30,063 nucleotides of DNA. Origin: a virus. Below the pieces are notes generated by a model. The model was not told the DNA's origin and did no database searches. It saw only the letters and a program-made list of their open reading frames with translations. This document shows positions 22,309 through 29,900 of this stretch, piece after piece. The stretch's first letter is position 1. Each line of letters opens with the position of its first letter. Location of the stretch: positions 1-30,063 of IMG/VR virus record IMGVR_UViG_3300042502_000108; one strand, 5' to 3'. Both the position numbers and the translations under genes were made by a program.

Positions 22309-22714
22309 ATTTTATAAGTACGCTGGCTCTATTGTCAAAATTAAAAAAATTTCTAAGGCTAAGAATAAGATTTTTATTGAAAATCTTACAAATAAAGAAG
22401 TTATAACAATTCCATATGAGCAATCAGAAATTTTAATTATAAGGTTGTATACTGTTGGGGAAGTTGCTAAAATAGTTGAGCGTAGACCTGATACTCTTAG
22501 GAAATACGAAAGAAAGAATTTAATTCCTTCGGCTAGTAAATTTGGAGATGAATATCCAGGTTATTCTGACTGGAGATATTATGATGAAAGTGCAGTATAC
22601 GAAATGGTTGAATTTTTCAATCAAAGAGTCCAAGGTCGCCCCATTACTCAAAATAGTGTTGGGGTTAGTAATAAAATAAAGTTATTAGATCAAAAAATCA
22701 AACTTCATAGATGA
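22280..22714 (+). CDS. MerR-type DNA-binding protein
   Basis: 144 residues. About residues 1-50 are a beta-rich, lysine-rich region (YKYAGSIVKIKKISK). About residues 56-120 form a winged helix-turn-helix of MerR type: LYTVGEVAKIVERRPDTLRKYERKN, LIPSA, then WRYYDESAVYEMVEFFNQR, where the R-x-Y-x-E/D segment is the wing. The usual C-terminal effector-sensing domain is absent, so it may be an excisionase-like or dedicated phage regulator. It could bind the palindrome at 20880-20896, since MerR proteins bind inverted repeats in promoter spacers; that is inference. Start: ATG 22280 with GGAGG at 22269-22273. Confidence 0.72.
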   Translation: MISKKPIANKFYKYAGSIVKIKKISKAKNKIFIENLTNKEVITIPYEQSEILIIRLYTVGEVAKIVERRPDTLRKYERKNLIPSASKFGDEYPGYSDWRYYDESAVYEMVEFFNQRVQGRPITQNSVGVSNKIKLLDQKIKLHR

Positions 22715-22721
22715 GGATGTT

Positions 22722-22934
22722 ATGACAACAGAAAAAGAAAAAGGCACAGAGATTTGGGCTTCACTAGGTATTACTAAGAATCTTGGTAATTATGAATCCT
22801 TAAGGCTTGACGCAGGCGCACGAACGCAGGCATCAGACCCTAACGACCCTGAAGCATGGGCAAAGGTCTGGGCTTCAATTGATTCCCAGATTGAAGCTAA
22901 GTTGCAAGAACTAGATAATGAAAGCCCAAAGTGA
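22722..22934 (+). CDS. Small conserved phage protein of unknown function
   Basis: 70 residues, acidic. The core ITKNLGNYESLRLDAGA followed by a helical W-A-K-V-W-A-S-I-D-S-Q-I-E-A-K-L segment resembles a small early protein found in many actinophages and other phages near replication genes. Its role is not known. GAGGA lies about six bases before ATG 22722, and seven bases separate it from the MerR-like stop. The WhiB-like gene starts inside its last 17 bases. No cysteine, membrane or nucleotide-binding motif is present. Confidence 0.6.
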   Translation: MTTEKEKGTEIWASLGITKNLGNYESLRLDAGARTQASDPNDPEAWAKVWASIDSQIEAKLQELDNESPK

Positions 22935-23217
22935 TTGGCGAGTAATTGCAGTTTGTGCAAATGATGAAAAGCCAATTGCTTGGCTATCGTATGATATTGA
23001 AGATGTACAATACGCCAAGCATGGCTGTTCACAATGTAAAGTAAGAGTAGAATGTTTCTTAAATGCATGGGAAAATAAACCATATGTCGGAGTTAATGCA
23101 GGGATATCAGAGTATGATTTCCTAATGCTTACTTGGAAGGAGTCAAAGAAGTCTAATGGAACTAACTGGTCTAGAACTAATAAAATTCTTCAAGGAATCT
23201 TGCAAGAAGTCAAATAA
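22918..23217 (+). CDS. WhiB-like iron-sulphur regulator
   Basis: 99 residues. Four cysteines, C13, C37, C40 and C46, give C-x23-C-x2-C-x5-C, the WhiB cluster-binding pattern, with W7 ahead of the first cysteine and the helix KHGCSQCKVRVECFLNAW. These proteins bind a [4Fe-4S] cluster, contact the primary sigma factor and alter transcription; phage versions can block host WhiB function. The G-[VI]-W-G-G turn that follows in the family reads GVNAG here (58-62), so the tryptophan is missing. The usual basic DNA-binding tail is weak (KESKKSNGTNWSRTNK). The family marks an actinobacterial host. The gene overlaps the previous one by 17 bases; no strong ribosome site is seen, so coupling is likely. 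Confidence 0.82.
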   Translation: MKAQSDWRVIAVCANDEKPIAWLSYDIEDVQYAKHGCSQCKVRVECFLNAWENKPYVGVNAGISEYDFLMLTWKESKKSNGTNWSRTNKILQGILQEVK

Positions 23218-23461
23218 GCTCTTTATTCCAGATTCCCCAAGAGAGGAATCTGTTGCAGACGCATTGGCTGAATTTTATAAAAAAGAAGAATTGTTTAATG
23301 CGGTACAATTATTTATAAAATCAAAGACTGGACCATTCTTGATATTTGATTTTGCGATAGAATCAAGAGCGTATGTTGATAAAACAAAATTTGAATCTAA
23401 GTCCGTCAACGCTTTTAAAGAAATAGTAGAACAAACCAAAAAGAGAATGGAATCTGAATGA
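23156..23461 (+). CDS. Hypothetical early protein, possible helicase loader
   Basis: 101 residues, mostly helical and charged. It begins MELTGLELIKFFKESCKKSN, an N-terminus (GLELIKFF) shared by small phage proteins encoded just before DnaB-type helicases. No Walker motif is present, so it is not a DnaC-type ATPase. It could be an ATP-independent helicase loader or adaptor; this rests only on position. Its first 62 bases overlap the WhiB-like gene, a long overlap. AAGGAG sits about 13 bases upstream, rather far, so the start is not certain. Its stop overlaps the helicase start in ATGA, giving tight coupling. Confidence 0.5.
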   Translation: MELTGLELIKFFKESCKKSNKLFIPDSPREESVADALAEFYKKEELFNAVQLFIKSKTGPFLIFDFAIESRAYVDKTKFESKSVNAFKEIVEQTKKRMESE

Positions 23462-24675
23462 ACTATGAGATTAGATTACTTAACTGCATTATTGATCAAG
23501 ATGGTTACGCTGAGGCAGTAAACGCAGGTGCAGAGAATGTGTTTGTTGAGTACCGTGATATTTGGAACTTTGTCATCAGTCACTTTGATGAGCATAAAAA
23601 GGTTCCGTCTAAGGACACTGTAAAGCATCATCACCCAGACTTTGAGTTTGTCGCTACGCCTGAGCCTTTGAAGTATTATCTTGATGATGCAAAACGAGAA
23701 TCATTATCATATCAAACAAGAACTATTGTTTCTAAAGCTCATTCAATACTTGGGGAGCTCGGTCCGAAAGAGTCGCTGTCTTTTCTTATGGAAGAAACAT
23801 CTCGTCTTTATAAGTTCTCCAGTAGTCTTAAAGATACAGACTTGGCTGGTGACTGGAAAGAAAGAGCTGACAGCCTAAGGGAGAGGGCTCTGCGTGGTGG
23901 TGATGAACTACAAGGTGTACCAAGTGGTATTCATGTAATTGATAAAACATTTGGTGGTTGGCAACCTGGAGACTTTATTGTTCTTCTTGGTTGGACTGGT
24001 GTTGGCAAGTCATTCATTGCAAGATTGTTTGCAGTTAATGCTTGGAAGGCAGGGTACAGACCATTAATTATTTCACTTGAAATGAATAAGATGCAGGAAG
24101 GTCAAAGACTAGACACTTTGCTAAACAATGGCGAAGGTAACTTTACCAATAGCGATCTAGTACGAGCCAACCCTGCTATCGTAGATAAATATGAAAAGTG
24201 GGCAGAGGCTACTTTCACTGGTAAGCATGCTATCCATCTTGTAACATCAGAGGGTCTTGAAACAGCAGATCAAAACATGGTGCAAGCTAAGATTGACCAG
24301 TATCATCCCGATATGGTAATTCTTGATTATCATGGGTTGTTTGATGATTCTAGTGGTGCTAAAACTGAAACAGAAAAGGCTAAGAACCTTTCTAAAGCTT
24401 TTAAGCGCATGGCTGTAAAGAACAATATCCCTATCATAGATGTTGCAGCAGTTACAATGGCTGAGGGGCACTCTGAGAGACCACCTGAGTTAGAAGAGGT
24501 TGCATGGAGTAAGCAGTTAGCTTATGACGCTGACCTTGTGCTGGCTATCCATCGTGAGCCTTCGTCAGATGTGTTTCAGGTTGTGTCACGCAAAGTTAGA
24601 AGAGCTGGACATTTTGGGTTTTACCTTAGATGGAATCTAGAGACTGGGAAATGGGCAGAAGAATGGGACATTTAA
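23458..24675 (+). CDS. dnaB: Replicative DNA helicase (DnaB-type)
   Basis: 405 residues. It unwinds the replication fork. An N-terminal helical domain (about 1-110) precedes a RecA-type motor that opens with GVPSGIHVIDKTFGGWQPGD. Walker A is GWTGVGKS at 178-185, with K184 and S185. The PLIISLEMNK segment fits motif H1a of DnaB/Sak4-type RecA folds. Walker B is MVILDYH with D290. An arginine-rich stretch near the end (VSRKVRRAGHFGFYLRW) fits the DNA-binding or arginine-finger region. The protein is shorter than bacterial DnaB (about 470), as usual in phages. ATG 23458 overlaps the preceding stop by four bases (ATGA), and primase follows downstream. Confidence 0.85.
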   Translation: MNYEIRLLNCIIDQDGYAEAVNAGAENVFVEYRDIWNFVISHFDEHKKVPSKDTVKHHHPDFEFVATPEPLKYYLDDAKRESLSYQTRTIVSKAHSILGELGPKESLSFLMEETSRLYKFSSSLKDTDLAGDWKERADSLRERALRGGDELQGVPSGIHVIDKTFGGWQPGDFIVLLGWTGVGKSFIARLFAVNAWKAGYRPLIISLEMNKMQEGQRLDTLLNNGEGNFTNSDLVRANPAIVDKYEKWAEATFTGKHAIHLVTSEGLETADQNMVQAKIDQYHPDMVILDYHGLFDDSSGAKTETEKAKNLSKAFKRMAVKNNIPIIDVAAVTMAEGHSERPPELEEVAWSKQLAYDADLVLAIHREPSSDVFQVVSRKVRRAGHFGFYLRWNLETGKWAEEWDI

Positions 24676-24860
24676 TTGATGCTAAGATATCGGGTACTGC
24701 ACAAGATATAGAAACCATTGCGAAGCTAAGACCTTGGATGGAAGATGAAGCAAGGGCTAAGTACGGCTTTACAGGAAAGACGAAGTTGATTACTGACTAT
24801 GATAAAGAAACCAACATATTTTCATTCTCAATCGTTTTTGATGATGAACTTAGAAACTGA
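24630..24860 (+). CDS. Small hypothetical protein between helicase and primase
   Basis: 76 residues, no recognised family. Visible: a helical ETIAKLRPWMEDEARAKYGF segment and a beta C-terminus (KLITDYDKETNIFSFSIVF). The start is uncertain: ATG 24630 overlaps the helicase by 46 bases, and in-frame ATGs at 24651 and 24663 would reduce the overlap to 25 or 13 bases. None has a strong Shine-Dalgarno. It also overlaps the primase start. Its place between helicase and primase suggests a replisome accessory role, by context only. Confidence 0.5.
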   Translation: MESRDWEMGRRMGHLIDAKISGTAQDIETIAKLRPWMEDEARAKYGFTGKTKLITDYDKETNIFSFSIVFDDELRN

Positions 24861-25743
24861 AATTAAAGATCTTCTTCAGAAATTCGGTATTCATGTTCAT
24901 ACTGAGTCGGGTAATGAAATTACATTCTATTGTCCGTTTCATAAAAACAGAAATACACCTTCGTTCTACCTGAATAAAAAGACTGGGCTGTGGCAATGCT
25001 TTAACCCTTCTTGTGGTGAAAAGGGTAACTTTAAAAAACTATACCGACAGATAACAGGTAAGTCCTATGGTCGTGAAGTAAAGCTTGACCCTTCGGCATT
25101 GCGGAATGAACTTGATCGTGCTTTCAGACCGATTGTTCCAGAAAAAGAAATTACTTTAGACAGCATTGCTCTTGATTATGATAGCGACAATATTAAGCAA
25201 GTGTTGTTACCATTTGTAGAGCGTGGTCTTTCACTGGATACATTGTCACATTTTGAAGTAGGTTTTTCTACAGGTAAGAATAGGATTGTTATTCCAGTAA
25301 GAAATCCGCAATATAAGGTTGTTGGGTTAATTGGTAGAGCTATCAGTAATGACCAAGAGCCAAGATATCTTTACAATACGGGGTTCAAGAGAGCCATAGT
25401 ATTGTTCAATATACAGAATGCCAAGAACTACAGTGATGTTATAATAGTAGAAGGAAGTGTTGACGCAATGAAAGTGCATGAGGCTGGATACCCCAATGTT
25501 GTTGCATCACTAGGAGCCCAAGTTTCACCTCAACAAGTCACAATGCTAAAAAAGTACTTTGACAGAATAATTATATTTTCTGACAATGATGACGCAGGAA
25601 GGGCTATGAAAGGTGCTATAATAAAATCTTGCTGTGGTAAAGAACTGTACGCAGCACAGATTCCCGAGGGTTATAAAGATCCTGGGGAAATGGATATACA
25701 ACAAATAAAAGACAGTATCACAAACAAACAATTAATCATATAG
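24841..25743 (+). CDS. dnaG: DNA primase (DnaG-type)
   Basis: About 300 residues. It makes RNA primers for replication. The N-terminal zinc ribbon is C31-x2-H34 (YCPFHKN) and C53-x4-C58 (CFNPSCGEKG), the CHCC pattern of DnaG. A fold around VGFSTGKNRIVIPVRN and VVGLIGRAIS corresponds to the RNA-polymerase domain entry. The Toprim domain has the catalytic E204 in VEGSVDAM and the metal-binding D248-N-D250-D251 in FSDNDDAGRAM. It lacks the C-terminal helicase-interaction domain of bacterial DnaG, common in phages. Start: ATG 24841 (or 24844) places the zinc ribbon at the usual distance; an in-frame ATG at 24799 would add 14 residues. Confidence 0.85.
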   Translation: MMNLETEIKDLLQKFGIHVHTESGNEITFYCPFHKNRNTPSFYLNKKTGLWQCFNPSCGEKGNFKKLYRQITGKSYGREVKLDPSALRNELDRAFRPIVPEKEITLDSIALDYDSDNIKQVLLPFVERGLSLDTLSHFEVGFSTGKNRIVIPVRNPQYKVVGLIGRAISNDQEPRYLYNTGFKRAIVLFNIQNAKNYSDVIIVEGSVDAMKVHEAGYPNVVASLGAQVSPQQVTMLKKYFDRIIIFSDNDDAGRAMKGAIIKSCCGKELYAAQIPEGYKDPGEMDIQQIKDSITNKQLII

Positions 25744-25751
25744 GAGACAAT

Positions 25752-26399
25752 ATGTCATTTACATCAATCAAAACATTAAAAGACCTTGAAAAAGCAGTTA
25801 TTCCTGCGCAGGGTACAGGGAAAGGAGTTAAGAAATACTTTACTCTTCAATCAGGAGATTCTTTCAAGATTCGGTTTCGCCAAGAGCTGACTGAAGATGC
25901 AAGTAATTATAATGAAGAGATCGGTACAGGTATTTCAGTACCAGTTGTTACATCGCCAGTTAACTGGAAGTGGAGAGTAGCCTCTACTGCTTCATTTGAG
26001 AAGTTTAACTATCGTTGTTGGGCAACTGAGCAATCAGTTACAGATAAGGCTTGGAAGCCTAAGCCGCACTTGCTAATCAACATTGTAGTAGAAGTAGAGC
26101 CAGGAGTTTGGGAACCACGAATTCTTGATACTACATTTAATCAACGACATGTTGGTTTAACTTTGATTGAATACGCTAAAGAGTTTGGCACTATCACAGA
26201 CCGTGAGTATAAGTATTCACGAACTGGTTCGTCAGCATCTGACACAAACTATAGCCTAATTCCTTTGAATGTTTCTGAAATGCCAAAGGCAGTTAAAGAA
26301 TTGCCGATGCATGATTTGGAAAGTGTTTACATGACACTCTCTTATGAGAAGCAACAAATATTCCTCACTACTGGAGAGCTTAACAAAGACTCTTGGTGA
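25752..26399 (+). CDS. Candidate single-stranded DNA-binding protein
   Basis: 215 residues. The segment NWKWRVASTASFEKFNYRCW, the beta-rich centre (HLLINIVVEVEPGVWEPRILDTT) and the position after primase suggest an OB-fold ssDNA-binding protein, as replication operons of many phages carry one here. Aromatic and basic residues are common, fitting nucleic-acid binding. However, the C-terminus (ELNKDSW) is not the acidic tail of typical SSBs and no zinc motif is present, so this is a candidate call. Start: ATG 25752 with AGGAGA five bases upstream, eight bases after the primase stop. A strong hairpin follows at 26412-26433, perhaps limiting read-through so that this abundant protein is favoured over downstream genes. 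Confidence 0.5.
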   Translation: MSFTSIKTLKDLEKAVIPAQGTGKGVKKYFTLQSGDSFKIRFRQELTEDASNYNEEIGTGISVPVVTSPVNWKWRVASTASFEKFNYRCWATEQSVTDKAWKPKPHLLINIVVEVEPGVWEPRILDTTFNQRHVGLTLIEYAKEFGTITDREYKYSRTGSSASDTNYSLIPLNVSEMPKAVKELPMHDLESVYMTLSYEKQQIFLTTGELNKDSW

Positions 26400-26411
26400 T
26401 TGTTATTCATT

Positions 26412-26436
26412 GGGCAGGGGGAAACCCCTGCCCTTT
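26412..26436 (+). terminator. GNRA-capped hairpin, terminator or attenuator
   Basis: GGGCAGGGG (26412-26420) pairs perfectly with CCCCTGCCC (26425-26433) around a GAAA tetraloop, followed by TTT then AAC. The stem is very stable but the T-run is short, so partial termination or a 3'-end stability element is likely. The next gene starts 15 bases later. Confidence 0.75.
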
Positions 26437-26450
26437 AACAAAAGGGATAT

Positions 26451-26975
26451 ATGAAAAATAATTCTATTGTTTTAGACCTTGATGGTGTTATTGCCGACAT
26501 AGACACAGCCGTTTCTGACTACCTACATTATGTTTGTGGGGTACAGGAAGATTATTCAAGTTGGTTTACTACCGATACAAAAGATAAAGAAGCTTTAAAG
26601 TTATTTTCAAATGAACTGTTTTGGAAGAATCTTAAACCATTTGAAGATGCTTGGTATCAGGTCAATAAATGGTTTTCTGATGGCATTGATGTGCATATAG
26701 TAACTGCAAGAAGAACTGAAGCGTCTGTCAGATCCGTAGAGCCTTGGCTGGATGCTTGGCGTATAAATACATTAAGACCTAAGTTTGCTAAGATGCATTC
26801 TAAGCATGAAATTATTTCTGAAATCAACCCAATATTTGTGGTTGAGGATAATCCTAATGAAGTAATTTCATTAAGAGATAATGGAATCAACTGTTACTTG
26901 CGCAAGGCATGGTACAATGAGCAGTTCTGGAATGATTTACCTTGTATTGATTCACTTTACGAACTGGAGATTTAA
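26451..26975 (+). CDS. 5'(3')-deoxyribonucleotidase (HAD family, NT5C-like)
   Basis: 174 residues. HAD motifs are clear: D9-L-D11-G-V near the start (nucleophile D9, acid/base D11), T85 in IVTARR, and E132-D133 in VVEDNPNE. Together with the size and a small helical cap (about residues 25-60, rich in W, F and K), this fits 5'(3')-deoxyribonucleotidases, which remove phosphate from deoxynucleoside monophosphates. In a replication operon it probably adjusts nucleotide pools or removes unwanted dNMPs. AAGGG lies about five bases before ATG 26451. It follows the GNRA hairpin, so it may be less expressed than the upstream genes. The polymerase GTG comes directly after its stop. Confidence 0.78.
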   Translation: MKNNSIVLDLDGVIADIDTAVSDYLHYVCGVQEDYSSWFTTDTKDKEALKLFSNELFWKNLKPFEDAWYQVNKWFSDGIDVHIVTARRTEASVRSVEPWLDAWRINTLRPKFAKMHSKHEIISEINPIFVVEDNPNEVISLRDNGINCYLRKAWYNEQFWNDLPCIDSLYELEI

Positions 26976-29900
26976 GTGACAGAGTTTGTTCACCTTCATT
27001 GCCATAGCGAGCACTCGCTACTGGATGGAATGTCTACGCCTGAAGAGATCGCACAGATTTCTAGCACGAATGGGCAATTTGCAGCAGCACTTACAGATCA
27101 CGGAACGATGGCAGGTGTTCTTCGCTTCCAGGATGCATGTAAAAAGCATGCAGTGCGACCTGTATTCGGCATTGAAGCGTATTTTGTACCTTCTGTTAAA
27201 GATGATGGTGATGGTAAGCATGAGCGTTTCCATTTAATTCTTCTTGCAAAAAATGATGTTGGTCTAAAAAAGCTTTTCAAGCTATCGCAAATATCATGGC
27301 AAGACAATTTTTACTATAAGCCTAGAATTGATTTTGATTTGCTAGAGAGTATGGTGGATGATGATATTATTTCATTGTCGGGCTGTAGAGGAAGTTCTAT
27401 TGCTAAAGCGATTGAGGCTGGCAATACTGGTCGTGCAGAGATGCTGGCAGATAGATTTACTAAAATATTTAAAGATGATTTCTATTTTGAGTTGCAAGCG
27501 TGGAACCCTAAAGAGATTAATGATGGGCTATTAGATTTGTCTAAAGCTTTTAATAAAAAGGCTGTAGCAACTGCTGACTGCCATTTCCCAACACACGCTG
27601 ATAAAGCTTGTGAAGAGGTCTTGCTTCTTATTTCGCAGTATCCTAGTCTTGGTGCTTCTATCACTAATCTTGCTAAAGAGAACGCTACTACGCTTCATAA
27701 GTGTGGTAATGACCTTCTTGAGAAAGTAAACCATCTTTACCCTGAAAGAAGTTTACGCTTTGATGATATTAATCCATATGTTGCAAACGCAGAGACTGTT
27801 CTGTCGTGGTTTAAAGATGCTGGTTATGATAGACCTGACATTCTTGAAAACACAATTGAAGTAGCCAGTAAATGCAGTGCTGAGATTACCAAGCGTAGAA
27901 ACCTGCTTCCTAAATATTTGAAGTCATTGAATTCAGATGAGTACCTACGAGAGATGACTGAGTTTAGATTAAAAGAACTTGACTTGGGCGAAGAGTACAA
28001 GGTAAGACTTGAAGAAGAACTTGGGATTATTAAACAGCTTGGCTTTGCTGACTATTTCCTTATTGTTTGGGATCTTACATCTTGGGCTGATGCTAATAAT
28101 GTAGGTCGTGGAACTGGTAGAGGTTCTGTAGGTGGAAGCTTGCTTGCTTTCCTGCTAGATATTTCTAAGGTTGACCCGATTAAATATAATTTACTATTCG
28201 CTCGCTTTATCAATCCCGAGCGTAACGACTATCCAGATATTGACTTGGACTTTGAGGACAAGAGAAGAAACGAAGTCAAAGAGTATCTTAGAAATAGATG
28301 GGGTAAAGACCATGTTGCTGCAATCACTACTTATGGTACATTCAAACCTAAGTCAGTAGTGAAAGATGTTGCTAGAGTATTGCAAGTATCTTACGAAGAG
28401 ACTAATAACATCACTCCGTTCTTTGAGACAATTGAAGAATTAACTGAATCACCTAAGGGAAAGATTTTCTGTAACAAGTATCCTGATGTACCTAAGTTGG
28501 CTAAGAGGCTTGAAGGTAGAATTAGGAATGTTGGTATCCATGCTGCAGGTATGGTTGTGTCATCTGTTCCATTGAACGAAGTTTGCCCTATTGAAACAAG
28601 AAAAGAAACTGACGGTGGGGAGCGAACAACGGTTACTGCATTTGACATGACTGATGCAGAGGCTGTTGGGCTGATTAAAATAGATATTCTTGGTCTAAAG
28701 ACCGTATCTGTGATTAAAGATTGCTTAGCGAAGATTACAGAGCGTTTGGGAGTGGATGTAGAGGCTCAATCACTGGCTCTAGATGACCCTGCTGTATTTG
28801 AAAACTTTAATAAAGGTAATACGGTTGGGGTTTTCCAAACCGATGCAGCAGCTTATCGTAATCTAATTGAAAGAATGGGTATTGATAACTTTAGTGACCT
28901 TGTAGTGAGTAACGCTCTGGTAAGACCAGGAGCCTTGTTATCGCAAGGTCAGAAATATATTGATTGTAAGAAGGGTTTCACTCAGCCTTATTACCCTGAT
29001 AAGTCTGTTGAAGAAATATTAAAAGAAACATACGGTACTGTTATCTTCCAAGAGCAATTAATGCAAATGTCTGTATTAATTTCAGGGTTTACTTGGTCAG
29101 ATGCAGACAAGCTAAGAAAGATTATCGGAAAGAAAAGAGACATTAGTGAATTTAAAGATTTTAAAGATAAGTTTGTTAATAATGCAATCATTCCAAAAGC
29201 AGAGGCGAGGAAAATGTGGGCTGAGTTTGAAATGTCAGCTCTATATATGTTCAATAAATCTCATGCTGTAGCCTATTCAATGCTGTCTTACCAGACCATG
29301 TGGTTAAAGGTTAATTACCCTCTAGAATTCATCTGGTCATTACTATATAATGAAGATTCTACTGAAAAAATCACTGCGTATCTTATGGAAGCCCAGCGTC
29401 TAGGAATTGCAATTCTTCCTCCAGATGTAAACTATTCCGAAGAATACTTTACAACTGACAGCCGAACAGGGCTTGATGCTATTAGGTTTGGTTTAACGAA
29501 TGTCGCTGGCTGTGGCGCTTCTGCAATTAAGGAAATTTTGACTAAGAGACCATTCACTTGCTTAGATGAGTTTAATAATAAGTGTTCTAAGTCTGCTGTT
29601 AAAGCTCCTCTTCGCCTTAATCTTGAAAAAGTCGGGGCGTATGTTTCTATGAACCATATTTCTCAATACGAGCATGAGCGCTACTACCTCCCAGTTCTTG
29701 GTTTTTCTATTAAATCAGGTGAAGAGAATAACGAGATGGATGAGTTTGTTGGGAACCTTTCTGAGTTCCATGAAATAAATTCTCCATTGACGCTTATTAA
29801 AGCAATTGTGCGATCAACGAAAAAGACTCCGCAATACCTAAGAATTGAATTTGAAGACTTCTCGGGTTCAGCTACTGTATTCGCTGACAGGAATACTGAA

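Noticed and set aside
26986-27237. Short plus- and minus-strand open frames at the start of the polymerase
   Set aside because: They are out-of-frame shadows of the PHP domain, whose motifs run uninterrupted from GTG 26976.
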